Shown here: positions 47,037 through 59,175 of the stretch, piece by piece
Layout: each line of letters opens with the position of its first letter
How positions within the stretch are numbered: the first letter of the stretch is position 1
Source: Perognathus longimembris pacificus
Lineage: Eukaryota > Chordata > Mammalia > Rodentia > Heteromyidae
DNA length: 64,000 nt
Assembly: GCF_023159225.1 (NCBI RefSeq)
Contig: NC_063162.1
Coordinates: forward strand, 94,692,880-94,756,879
Reading direction: 5' to 3'
Position numbers and translations under genes: made by a program
Notes under the pieces: model-generated
The model's input: only the letters and a program-made list of their open reading frames with translations
Database searches by the model: none
What the model was told of the DNA's origin: nothing

Positions 47037-48934
47037 ACAAGTGGAAAATTTTTAGAGGCTTTATTTTTTATTGAGGTGTTGGTATCATTTTTATTGTAAA
47101 GACAATGTACAGAAGGGTTACAGTTGCACAAGTAGTAATGAATACATTTCTTTATGAAGAGTGCCACCCCCTTCCCACATTTTCTCCTAAATTTCCCCTC
47201 CAACCCCCTCTCATGTAAGTTGTAAAGTTCATTTCCAATATAGTGCCCAGTGAGCAATCACACTTCTGGGCATTTATCCAAATGAACACAAACCAGGCAG
47301 CACTAAACCCACCAGCACAATCATGTTCATTGCAGCATTATTTACCATAGTTATGATATGGAACCAACCTAGATAGCCCTCAGTGTACCAATGGATCAAG
47401 AAAATGTGATATATGATGGAATTCTCTGATTCTATCAGAAAGAACGACATAGCCCATTCATAAGGAAATGGAGGTCTTGATATTTTAATGCTATTTTTCA
47501 TTTGTCACTGGATATGACACCTGATGGAAATGTGTGAAGAGGGCATCTATGTCTATGGTGTCAGAGACTTGCTGTAGACTCAGAAGCTCCCACTATGAAT
47601 TAGTTGAATAATAGAATTAACTCAAGGAAGAATCTGCTTCAATAGCAGGTGCTAAAGCTTGAGTAAGCACCTGTAATCTACAACTTCTAATTCAACATTC
47701 TATTGAATTTTCAGATTTAATTTTTCTTTCTGAACCATTGCTTTTAAAGAAGTGGTTACCAGGTAAGGTACCGAGTTCTTCAGGAAATACTTGGTAACAT
47801 CCATGTCTGTTTGTCAAAAGTGGTGCTACTCAATCGAGTAGTTAGTAATCAATGGTACTGATTTCTGATTTATAATGCACAGAACAGATTCTCATTGTGA
47901 AGAATTATCTGGCCTAAAGTAACAACTGTTTTTGTTCCAGAAAAACTACCAGGTTGAACAATGACAACATTGATACTATACTCACAACTTTAACGTATAA
48001 TGTTAATTTTATATGAGTTATACTTTGTTAATAACAGACGGAAATTGAAAAAAATTGCATAGTTTGTGCAAGTGTTTGTGGAGATAGCCTTCTAAAAAAA
48101 TCATCCTACGCAATTGCAATATTGTCACTGGTGAGGAATTCTAGTCTAAATGTGTGTTACCAACCAAGTTGATCATCTTTAGAATAAAGATAATCTATCT
48201 CCTACCTACATTGATGAATATCCTTGAAAAAAATTTACAACACAAAAAGTTGCAAGTTTAAATGTTCAGTTCTTACATTATTTGGACTTCCAAAATACTA
48301 AAAGAGCCCCTGGCTCATGGCTTGTCTTGTTCCAAGTGGATCTTTCCGTACAATGTAGACAACCTGGATTTCTTGCCTTGGCTCTGTGTATCTACATATT
48401 CTAATGAGCCACTTTTGGATATTTTGACACATCTAGGAGTTTGCATACCTGCAAAGGTCTGCCTTCAGAAAGGCTATGACAGGAAGAACTTCAGTAGAAG
48501 AGCTGTAAGCTACGTTAGCAAGGGATTATAGTACACCCTAATATAGCTCTGGTGGACATGATGGTAAGATCTAAGTTAATCAATTCCCTTGTGTTATGGG
48601 CTTTCACTGAGAGATAAAATTTCCTACCATGTAATTTCAAATTGAAACTTTAGTTTTCAGATAGGGTGATGTATCTCTAGTCTTGCTCAAAATGGTAAAT
48701 ATTAATAATTTATTAAGCGATGTATATTAATGGTATTTTGAAGTAACACACTATTGCTTTTAATAAATTAAAATAATAACTTGAAGCATTCAAAGTATTT
48801 GAGGATCTTTCTAATATGTTAAACTGTAATTAAAGTTATATTATAAGAAAACTCAACTTATGGACCTGCCTCTCCAAATGACCCAGTGTAATGCTAATTC
48901 CTAGAAAGTAGCTCTGAAAAGAGGCATACTACCA
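47037..48934 (+). repeat. Right, complete copy of the 1.9-kb duplication
   Basis: Starts acaagtgg directly after the SINE and ends ctacca at 48934. It contains a 5'-inverted L1 near its left end and about 1.25 kb of unassigned sequence. That sequence includes an 89-codon frame (48262-48531) which I do not recognise. Confidence 0.9.
47060..47482 (-). mobile_element. L1 3' end with 5' inversion
   Basis: 47060-47249 reads as the antisense L1 terminus (caatgtacagaagggttaca). 47250-47482 reads as sense ORF2 C-terminal sequence (accagcacaatcatgttcat; tggatcaagaaaatgtgata). The inward part of the L1 between them is missing, as in many twin-primed insertions. Confidence 0.75.
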
Positions 48935-50056
48935 AAATGAAGGATTTTTGTAATAGGTATCTAAATTGCTTCTTTAACTTTTAGCTTAAATTTATGATAC
49001 TTAAAAATTTCATTTAATATTGAGCAGCAAAATTTGTGGATTATAATGATATCTATACCAGTAAAAATGATCAATTTCCATTTAAAAGTACATGCAGAAA
49101 GAACAATAAAAAGAATCACTTCTACAAAAGTGGGAGAACAGTGCTTCCTCGAACCTGACTTAAAATTTAATTGTAAAAAAATAAAAAAAGTACAATGCTT
49201 TGTAAAATATTGTATGTGTGTTTTTCAAATTTATTTAAATAAGAATTTATGCCCGACTGATAGAAAAGGTAATAAAGCATAGCCCATTCACTGGGTTTCA
49301 AAAACAATTACTTACTTTCAGTAGATTTATATAACGTATCTCTAGAGAAAAGTTCTTTCCTAAATATGAAAAGTTCTAGTGTATATATTTTATGTGAAAT
49401 TTTGAAATGTTTTGAGAATCCAATACAAGATCCTAAGTAGAGAAACAAAATAATACAACAGATATGTGTGGGAGAGAGGAGAGAGGAAAAAAGGGGAGGA
49501 GAGAGAGAGGAGAGGCATAAACAATAGAATCAGGAAGTAGTTTTAATCTGAGGGTAAAATTTGTGGGATTAAACATACTTACAATCAACACGCAGTTTTC
49601 ATGCCCCTTAAGAATGTACCAAAGATATTTTCTGTTTTTATACATCCTTTAGAAACTGTTCGTACTCCATTCGTCATTACATTTTACAAATGAAAATCTC
49701 AGAAAAATTAGTTGCAATTTTCATCAGATTTGTTTTATATAGGCTCCCTACAAAGTCAAAGTATTTTAAGAGATAAAAAAGTCCTTTTTTTTTTTTTTTA
49801 CCCTTACAACAGAGAATGTGAACAACTGGTCCCCAGATGCCCAAGGAATGAAACCCAGAGAATCATTTTGATACTCTCTATAGAGAGTGACCTTGTAAAA
49901 GGCAAGGAAGAACAGGAAGAAACAACCAAAGTCAAAAAAAGAAATTAAATTTTGCATACAGATATATTAAATCTCAAATGTTACCTAGTGACTTTTAGCT
50001 GAATTATGTATTTCCAAAATGTGTTATAACCATTACTTGTGAATTTTATTTTCCAG
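48935..50056. other. Intron 2 end, nothing recognised
   Basis: Purine-rich stretch at 49468-49515 and a T run at 49787-49799. No exon apart from AGMO exon 3, which follows. Confidence 0.5.
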
Positions 50057-50208
50057 TCTGTTCTTCAGGAGCATGGAAATGACCAGTTACATTTACATCT
50101 GGGAGAACTACAGGCTCTTCAGTTTGCCCTGGGATTCATCCTGGACTTGGTATTTAACCTTCCTAGGTGTTGACTTTGGCTACTACTGGTTCCATCGCAT
50201 GGCCCATG
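50057..50208 (+). CDS. AGMO: AGMO coding exon 3 with first histidine box (residues 85-135)
   Basis: The acceptor attttccag is followed by T CTG TTC TTC, and the exon ends CAT G|gtaagc. It has 152 bases, running from the last base of codon 85 through codon 135 and leaving one base in phase 1. The peptide contains TSYIYIWENYRLF and then GVDFGYYWFHRMAH. HRMAH (bases 50193-50207, His 131 and His 135) is the first HxxxH box of the fatty-acid hydroxylase superfamily and supplies iron ligands of the di-iron site. The preceding WTWYLTFLGVDFGYYWF is hydrophobic and probably membrane-embedded. The two later histidine boxes and the C-terminal membrane part (roughly 310 of about 445 residues in mammals) are not in the window. 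The open exon and intact splice sites argue for a live gene. Confidence 0.95.
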
Positions 50209-53200
50209 GTAAGCTGTCAATGATAGCAACTTGTGAAACATGCTTGGTACATGGAAAGTATTCAGCAATTTTCATGGAATAAGTATAATAGTATAATAAG
50301 TATATTAGATAGTAAATAAAGATAATGAAAGTTTACCTTGAAATTTAAGTGGAAGCAGTCTGAAGCTTTTTTTTTCTATAGAAAAAAATATTTCTATAAA
50401 ATTATTTTCGATAAATTATTTCTATAAAAAATTATTACAGGTACATTTTCCTCCAGATAATGATTCTAACTAGAAAAGTTAAGAAAGCAATAGCTCTTGC
50501 ATTACTTTCTGATGAGCTGCCTTCCATTATTATTATGGCATGCTTTGTAGAGACTACAGACAATTTCACATCCATCGATCAAACTTCCTGTCACAATTAT
50601 CAGGGGCCATTCAGAAGAACTCTGTAAAAGCTTGGAATTTTAGGTAATGTGTGCTGACATAACAGGCTTGGTTCAGTTTCTTGGCAGAACTTCCTTATTA
50701 CAAATGAAAATGCAATCAGTTAGGCACAGACCAAAATGTACTTCAGTATTACCATAGTTTTGGAAATTTTTCTTTTAATAAGAAGGTGCTGGTTCACTGA
50801 ATTTGCTTTTTGAAATTCTTATAGGCACTTTTCAAGGAAATGTTTTGCTAAGGAATGGGAATGCAAAGGCAGGAAACAGGTCCAGGTGTGAACTTCTGTG
50901 GGGATAAGTGAGGGTTAAGAATAACTTGTGAGGGAACCAAGTGGTCTCTGAGGAGACATAAGGTTAGCCAAAGTAGTTCTGAAGGGAAGTGAAGGAAAGC
51001 ACTAATTTTGAGAACTCCTGAAGAACAGAATTGAGGATTTCAGTGGGTGTTTGGGTTGAGTGGGTGGGGAGGAAGGAAGAAAAAGAGACCTGGACTAATA
51101 ATAAAAACTAGAAGGGAGATGGAAAGAAGAGCACTAAGAACAGGGAGAATGACTGAGTTGTAAGTGTAGGAATACATTATATCAAGTAAATGCCTGGTAA
51201 TACAGAAGAAATAGGAGGATCAAGATCCATTGTTGTACGTAATGAATCCTGAAAAGTGACATTAATTTTTGTTAAGCACGTCAGACATGTCTATTTAATG
51301 AACATATGACCATTACTACAAATGGAAGTAAAAATATAAGCGAATTTATGTTTGAATAAAATAAACTCCAGGAAACAGGAGAAGGCAGCATGAAGAGAGG
51401 AAGGGAGGATGCCTAAAATTCAATGCATACTCTATGAAATTAAGACAATTAAAGAGAAGGGGTGGGGTTGGGTGGGATGGGAGAGAATGATGAAAGGGCT
51501 GAAATAAGATGCATTGTATTCATAAACTGCTTTGCTGGCAACTTCCTTTTGTAACTACTCAAAGACAATTTTTAAAAGTTGTTTATTTAATATGGAATAC
51601 CAGTTTTCTTTAAAAAAATAATAAGTCAAATTCTAACAGAATATTATAGCAGCATCATTTGCAATAAAGACCACATATCCAAATCAGACATGATTAAAAT
51701 GTGTAAGATTGATCTATATACTAAACTATTTATGTTTTATTATAAAAGAGTGGTTTCATTTATAAAATGAATTTACTGGAAATCTTTCTCCTGTCAGTGT
51801 ACAAAATGAATACTGTAGATTTGGCATTGTATTTTTTAATGTCAGGAAATTTCTAACATCACACACTCCTGTAAAGATGTGTTCATTTGGGAAATCTGCA
51901 CATTTGCTTAATCTTTGAAAGTCCATTATAACAGGAAACAAAGAACCAACAAAATATTACCAAATATAAAACCTTTAAAATATGTTGGTTGTAAGTGCTC
52001 TTAGTTAAGGAAGAGCAATAAAATAAAATACCATATTAAAAATGTGAAATCAAGGCTATTCTAAGTATGCTTCCCATTAGAAAATCTTGAACGGAATCCA
52101 GTAGAGGAGAAAGACATTAAAAAACTTGAAAACCTTCTGGAAAACCACTCACAACCTCCAGGCTATGGAGTCTAATCATAAGTTCAAAGGCTTTTGACTT
52201 CTAATGGAAAGCTAGTAGGAAAAAAATAAATTATGTAGTTCAATGTGTCAACCTCCAAAGTGATAGCTGATTTTAAAAGTTTCACACTGCAAATAATAAT
52301 GGAAAACATTAAAACAGATTTTCAGAAATCTAGAAATATACAGTGATAGAAGGAGATCTTCCAGTATCAGAGTTTGTCGGCGAATAGGATTACTGAACTT
52401 AAACTAAATAATTGATAAGATTTGATCAACTGAAAAAAAATCTCAATATTTCTAAACTATAAATGCCAATTTTAGATACAAACAGAAAAATAAACAAGTT
52501 TTCAGCTTAATGTATGAGTTTCCTGGTGATATTTTCAATAAAATGCTATGGCAGAAAAACATTCCTTGTTTGATAACATGATAAAGGCCATGAGTTTTAA
52601 GGAATATATTGCATAACTGAAGAGCTCTTTTGAAATATGATAATTATTTCTTATTTTACCTTTTAATTAGCTTAAACTTTATAAAAGTGCCTTATTTTAA
52701 TATTTGTCTAAAAATTTATAATATACTTAGATTATATCAATGCCCTGAATATGACTTTTTCTCCAACTCTTTTGTTGCTTCTTCTTTTACAGTTGTTTTT
52801 CCAGTATGTTTTATTTTGCTAGTTCATGTAGATGCATAGTAGATGTTTGGAAAGTGAATGGGACAGAGGGTATCATGTTAACAAGTTAAGCCAAGATCAG
52901 AAAGACAATTGTTGCAAGTTTTTGCTCATGTATGAAATTCATATCTAAATAAGATTTAGATCTAAAAATAAACTAGACTCTTGGGGTGTAATGGCAACTA
53001 ATAGAAGGGAGGAAAGAGAAGATGGAAGGAAGTCACTTTGTTAGAGACAAAAATCACCACTGCTTTGCTGTTGTTTGTGTTGTGGTCATTGGTTTATATT
53101 CATATTCTACATATCCAACATTTTTCCCATGTATGGAACAGTCCTTGTTCTCAAAATTATGAATATCCTATCTCTGTATGTGAAAAACAGGGATACTTGA

Positions 53201-54032
53201 AGCAGTATACATTTTGGTACTTCAATTTTTATTCTTGAATGAAGCGATTTTAGAAATAGCAATTAAGGTGTTATGATTTATGACCATAAGCAGACAAAAA
53301 TGACCTTCGAGTTCCTACCTGTATCAGTTTCCACACTCAAAGATGAGGGGAGTCAGAATGTTCCAGTTACTGACTGATTGGTTCTGGTTTGCAAATCTAT
53401 CCAATTTCCTTCCTGTGTTATCAGAGTGAGGCTTGGCAGACATATCTCTTTTGCCAGGTGGCCAGATGTTAGAGCTTGCTAATTTACAGAGAAGGAGAGA
53501 GGAGAAGCCAGCATATGAAGAAACATGGCTTCCAATTCAGAGTTGTGTTCACCTGGAGCTTAACGGATTGGTATTAAGGAACCTGTGTATGTCACTTAAA
53601 CATAACTGATGCTCTCTGCCAACATTCTCTACTCTTCAGGAGGCTGCAGCAGAAAACTGTGCATGGCCCACACTATCTGGAGCTATGCACTCTGGCAATT
53701 CCCAGTAACCTGCAGAGTTCTTGTGGTGGCCACAAAATGGCCTCATGTCAGTCTCTGACTTGCTAGTAGAATGTGTGAAATAGAAAGGTGGGCAGAAGGG
53801 TGCTAGAAACTCTGAGTACTTGCCATGATCTCTCTCCTTTATTCCTAGGTAGTAAATGTCCTTCCGTTTTCACATCTGTAGCATTGGAATACTCCAGATT
53901 TTTACCGGTGAATATTCCTTTATATTAACATTTCTTTATTCAAACAGATAATGTGGTTTATGTCTCCTGATTGTATACTGTTGGATAGAGAAGCCTCATC
54001 ATATATGGTATAAAATCAGAAGTTAGAAACAG
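50209..54032. other. Intron 3, first part, repeat-poor
   Basis: Nothing recognised, except that 50375-50445 contains several short repeats of atttctataaaa. Confidence 0.45.
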
Positions 54033-54275
54033 AAGGCAGTTTGGTAGCTCACAGCTGTAATCCTAGCTACTTGAGAGGCTGAGACCTAGAGGATCATGGT
54101 TCAAAGCTAGCCTGGACAATAATAATTGTATGACTCCATCTCTAATTAACTGGCAAAATGTGATACTGAAGGTGTTAAGTGGCCTAGCTGTGAGCAAGTA
54201 AGCCAACAGAGTGTAAAGCCTCAGGACAAGCCTGAAACTGGCATAAAACAATCATAAATGAGCATTTGCTCAATG
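54033..54275 (+). mobile_element. B1-Geo-like SINE with a 3' extension, sense
   Basis: ggtagctcacagctgtaatc opens the B1 part. The right half (ctgtgagcaagtaagccaac) is a Geo variant also present at 58854, and both share further 3' sequence ending cataaatgag. Confidence 0.7.
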
Positions 54276-55529
54276 AAACCTTTTACTGTTACATTGATTA
54301 TGCAGTTAGTTAATAAAGCAATTTATTTCAGTCACCAAATGGGGATTTGGGCTGTAAACCATTTATAATAAGCAATCTAAAAGATTCTCTTATAGTAATT
54401 TTTTTTGTGAGAAGTAAAGTGCTTAATTTGTTTTCTATTCATTTCTACATCTAAAAATAGCCAAAGTAATCATATTTTTGTGTTATTATTTACTATATTT
54501 ATTTCCATAACTTTATTGTGGTGTGATTAAGTGAACCTGTGCACAGCACTTACCAAATTGCACCTCATACATTTCTTCCTGATTTTTAAAAGGAGTTAAA
54601 TTTGTATCATCATCATTTTTCAAACGCAGAAAATAAATGCATGAGTTTGATTGGAACTTATTCCATTTTTGATGGGGTTAGATTAAATAAATAGATTGCT
54701 TACATTCTGATGCACCTGAGCTCCTTTCTGGTAGATGGCAGAATATACCTAAGATTATTTTTTCAACTCTTGCTCATAGTTTAAGCATCAATCTTCACTT
54801 TAAAAATGCATAACAATTGTATTTCCACTGTAGCACTAAGAAGGAAGTGCACTTTGCATTTGCCTACTGCCACCATTTTTGGCCCTTCCCATTTTCCCTT
54901 AACTTCTCTCAGCCTTTGGAACAGTCATCACTCACCTTTCTGACAGAGCACCTTGGATTCTCATCAGTTTGCCTTCCATGTTCTTGGCATTACTTCCCAC
55001 AATGTTCACCATTTTCCTCTGAGTCCATCTCAATGACAGGAGCCATCCCATGATTAATATCAAAACTTTTCTCCCTAGATTCACGTAAATCATTTCTGCA
55101 CCAAAGCATTGACATTATTTCCTCTCAAAGAACTATATTCAAGAAGTCTGCATCAAATGTACTTATTCTTACCATAGTCAATTGTTGCCACCCTTAAAAT
55201 CACAGCCTAAATTTTCTTTAGTGTTTTGAAGTTTCATATGTAGACAATGTTTACAAAGAACCTTTGAAACAAGGATCATGGCTATCATCCAAGTGTTGCA
55301 AGTATAGATGAATTGTACTGGCAAAGAAGTCACAGGCTTGATATTAAATAATAAAGGTGCCAGGAATCTCCAGGAGCTTGTGTTTAAACATTTATTAAAA
55401 TTCAGAAACATTTTCAGGAAAAGTTGGGAAAATTTAAAGATAATTCTCATAAGGTTTGAAGGAATTTAGAAAATGCTGTGATATGGTTGTCCAAATTAAT
55501 TTGGAAGGCGGAGGCAAGAGTATCATCAG

Positions 55530-56055
55530 TCTTCATGTTGCTAGCTTATTTCTGTAATCCTAGCAACTCAGGAGGCTGAGCTCTGAGGATTGCAGTTTGA
55601 ACTAGCCTTCCCAGGATAGTTCAAACTACCAAAAAGCCTGAAGTTGAGCTGTGAATCAAGTGGTATAGAGTGTTAGCCTTGATAAAAAATCCTCAAGGAT
55701 AGTGCACAGGCCCTGAGTTCAAGCCCCAGGACTGGCCAGCTGGGAACAATTTGCTTCCATCTTTAATCTTACCTACTTGGGAAACTGAGAATGGGAAGAC
55801 CAAGATTCATGGCCAGCCTGGGCAAAACAATTGATGAGAACTTTTCTTAACACATAGGTGTGTGCCTGTCATCACATACTATGTGGAGCTGAGATCAAGA
55901 GATTCACAGTCTCAGGTTAGCTGGGGTAAAAAACTTAGAGAGACTCTATCTTTAATGTGGTTAGCTGGGGAAGGTCTTTCTCCCTAGGTGTATGTGATGA
56001 GTTAGCATGCAAAAGATTTGAGCACAGGCCTATTTAACTACAAAAAATCAAATCA
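55530..56055 (+). mobile_element. Tandem SINEs: B1-Geo then older B1-like units
   Basis: 55530-55738 is a B1-Geo dimer (ctgtaatcctagcaactcag to gttcaagccccaggactggc). 55739-56055 continues with two more degraded B1-like cores (ttacctacttgggaaactga; catactatgtggagctgaga). Confidence 0.65.
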
Positions 56056-57181
56056 AGTGGAAATCATTCCTCTTCATTTATTAAACAACTATAATTGTGA
56101 CTGAACCTGAAATATCACAATGCAAATGACAACTGATGTACTAAGAGAAACCAAGATTCCAAGCCTAATTACCAACTAATTAGAAACTTTGTTCAATGGT
56201 TTCCATCTACACTCAGCCATTCATTTATGCATTTCTGTAAATACCTAAGATTACTTTTCTTATAAAAAAAAATCTATAGTTGTCCCCTGAGAGAGCTTAC
56301 TGAATGACAGGGGCACTCACAGATTGCTCTACTATTGATCACAGATATCAACAACAAATAACAGGGATGATAGAGGATAGATGAATATGAGTAGTGAATT
56401 CTGAAATTGGCAAATTTGTCTTTATTGTCTTTCATTCTTCCTTGTTTCTGAATATATGGAGTAGTGAGCATAAAATCAGATGAGATTCTCTTCAAAAATT
56501 GTATTCCTGAAATGACGAAGCTAATGATGAAGTCATCAGTAATACAAAAACAAGCACCACTGAAAATTAGTGGAAACTCCATAGGGTAATGTCAAATGTT
56601 CAGATTGTAGAGCTAGATTGTCTCATGTGAACTTTTCAGCCTAACTAAGGTGTTACAACCTTCGTTTTCTAAAATGGAAGAGATTTTGATAAAGCTCAGA
56701 AGAGCAAAACTTAAGAAAGTGACATAGTTAATACTGTTTGGTATTACTATTGAACAAATGACATCATTATGTTCTAATTAGCTTAGGGTTTTGCGTCAAT
56801 ACAACAGAAAAGCTGTACAGAATAGCTTTTCAGCAATTCAGGCAACTGTATGTGAGCAGCTCCTATATATTGCGTCCAATGTAAGAATGAATAAACAAAA
56901 GATACTGTTATAATGCGAGAAGGGTCTGCATAAGGTTAATGTGTATGCAATGTAGTGAAATGTTCATAGGAAGTTGTGTTATCGGAGTAGGCAAGTGATA
57001 CACTCCAGTTGTTAATGACTTCTTTGGGCCTCAGTAATTTGATATCAATCCAGTAGAAGCTAGAAATAGGTAAAGAGAACTGCACAGGCAAATAGTAAGG
57101 TAAAACATTCTAGACAGAAGAACCTGTGGGCACAAAGTTCCCTAGAAGAGAACATGCTTAGTACACATGAGAAACACCAAG
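56056..57181. other. Intron 3 stretch, nothing recognised
   Basis: No exon or repeat that I can name. Confidence 0.5.
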
Positions 57182-57704
57182 GAGCTGTGTTGGGCTTGTT
57201 AGCCTCTCCTGGCTCGGGTACTTACTTCTTTCTTTCCACCCTCCCTTTCTCGCCCTCTCCCCTAGTCATCCGACCAGCAGATAAGCTAGAGTGGAATGGG
57301 GGAGTCAGCGCCGACCTGGCATGCACGTGGCCTGGCCACAGATGTGTGCCTGCCTCCTTACCGCTAGAAGTCTGATGTACACATGCAACAGGGCTAGCTT
57401 CTTAGAGTGAACTAACTTTATTGAGACAAGGACAAGGAGAGATGATTCAGAGGGAGGGGTTTGGCCAGGATGTCGATAGGCTGAAAGGTATCACCTGACC
57501 CCCAAGGGCTAACATCACTGGAGCGCGCAGAGCCAGGTCGGGGTTGGTAGTCGCCGGGCTGGCTAGAATGGGTTGGGGGCTGTTTGCCCAACCGGTTTCT
57601 CTGGATTCCGATCCAGAGAGGGTAGCAGGGCCCCATTCCCCAGGGCTGGGGGAGGGGCATCAAGCCCCTTCCATCAAGGGGAAAGATGGATCCCAACAGA
57701 GCTG
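57182..57704 (-). mobile_element. Solo LTR of an ERVK/IAP-like element, antisense, 6-bp TSD
   Basis: The 511-base LTR spans 57188-57698. The TSD gagctg is at 57182-57187 and 57699-57704. Its ends are matched inverted repeats (tgttggg...cccaaca), as in IAP-like class II LTRs. The only polyadenylation signal, AATAAA, lies on the minus strand (57417-57422), which sets the orientation. It is GC-rich in an AT-rich intron. No interior sequence or second LTR is present, so it is a recombined solo LTR. Confidence 0.9.
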
Positions 57705-58797
57705 CATGGATTGGACATCAGTGGGGAACTAGAAGAAAGTAAAGGAATTAAGGAATCTGAAAACGATTATTGATAAAACCTGTAAGTTTATTTTCAGATA
57801 GACTACTTAACCTTCTAGCCTACCTGTTTTGAATTTAATGTGAAGCTATTGGCGGACTATCTGAAAAGGAATGACATTTGTTGATTTAACGAATATTTAT
57901 CAAAATTTTGTATCTTCACTTGTATAGAATACAGGACCCCCAACACTAACTCTCATTAAGTTTAGTGTAGTGCTGTGTGGGGTAATGCATGCCGTAATAA
58001 ATCTAGCAGGTAATAGAAACAGAGTGCCAGATGTAGGCAGAAGTATTGCAATTTTATGTAGAATGATCCATAATACTTCTCTGATACACTTTGAGTAATG
58101 TTCTCAAATTTACAATTTGAGCACAGATATGAGAATTTCTGAAAGGTGGACTGTGATTCTGGGGACAGAAAGGCCCAGCCAGAAGGAACAAAGGTTAAAA
58201 CACAAGACGTTCATTGGAGGAAGTGCCTGATCATTGTGCCTACATTCAGGAAATACAGGATCAAAGTTACACAGGAAAAGTGGTGTGATGTGTTAGAGAA
58301 TGAGGCATAGTGAGGACATATTCTAAGAATGCATAAATTATTGCAACAATATTAGCTTTTATTCAGAGTTGAGAAGATGTGATATGATCTAAATTTTTAA
58401 ATAGTTACTGTGGCTGAGTGGATTTGAAAATGTTGAGCAGATTTGCTGTGACATCAAATTTTCCAATATAACTTCACACACAACATTCAGAAAATAGCAC
58501 TTTTCCACCTGTATGTTGCACACAATTTTTCAGTCTACTTTTGTCAATTTTATTTCAACTAAGATATATTTTCAATACAATATATGATGTCATTAGTAGT
58601 ATAAATATATTTAGTACTAGAAATATATTTGAAACCTGAATTGCTTGTAGAACTGAGTTTGAAATTCCTTTGTAGATATTTTAGAGATCTTCCTAACCTG
58701 ATATACTCAGTTCATATTCCTCTTTTTAGAGGAATATCACTCCCAGACTAATGTACTGTACTAGGCTATATGGTTACCTGCTTCTTTCCTAAAGTGA

Positions 58798-58803
<6 letters not shown>
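57705..58803. other. Intron 3 stretch, nothing recognised
   Basis: No exon or repeat that I can name. Confidence 0.5.

Positions 58804-58852
<49 letters not shown>
58804..58852. repeat. (CA)n microsatellite
   Basis: About 49 bases of pure CA, directly before a SINE fragment. Confidence 0.96.
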
Positions 58853-58853
<1 letters not shown>

Positions 58854-58854
<1 letters not shown>

Positions 58855-59175
58855 CTCAAATGGCCCAGCTATGAGCAAGCAAGCCAAGAGAGTATGAGGC
58901 ACTCAGAACAAGCCATGCAACTGGCACAAAACAATTATAAGAGGGGGTGAAAAAGTTCAGCAGTAGAACTCACTGGACACTGGTGAGAATGAACTTTTGG
59001 ATTCATGGGTAGAAATGGAAGGGAGAAATTGGTAGAGAATGCGGGAATAAAAGACACTGCCTGAAAGAAAATGTACTCATTACATAACTCAAGTAATTGT
59101 AATCCCTCTGTATGCCATCTATATAGTAATAAAGTAAATTTAAAAATTCATAAATGAGTTTGTGCTCATATATAT
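58854..59175 (+). mobile_element. Geo-variant SINE fragment split by an L1 3' end
   Basis: 58854-58938 matches 54173-54247. 58939-59146 is an L1 3' end (aaaatgtactcattacataa; ctgtatgccatctatatagt; A-rich tail). 59147-59175 resumes the sequence that follows the SINE at 54247 (cataaatgag). The L1 therefore inserted into the older repeat. Confidence 0.7.

Larger units (their letters stand above)
37962..50056 (+). other. AGMO: AGMO intron 2 (12,095 bp)
   Basis: GT-AG intron between coding exons 2 and 3. It contains SINEs, a head-to-head pair of L1 3' ends, GA-rich tracts and the SINE-centred duplication at 46483-48934. About 42.2-46.0 kb is free of repeats that I recognise. Confidence 0.9.

Noticed and set aside
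48262..48531. An 89-codon open frame within intron 2
   Set aside because: No recognised homology, no splice-site or promoter context, and within a rearranged intronic segment. Probably chance.
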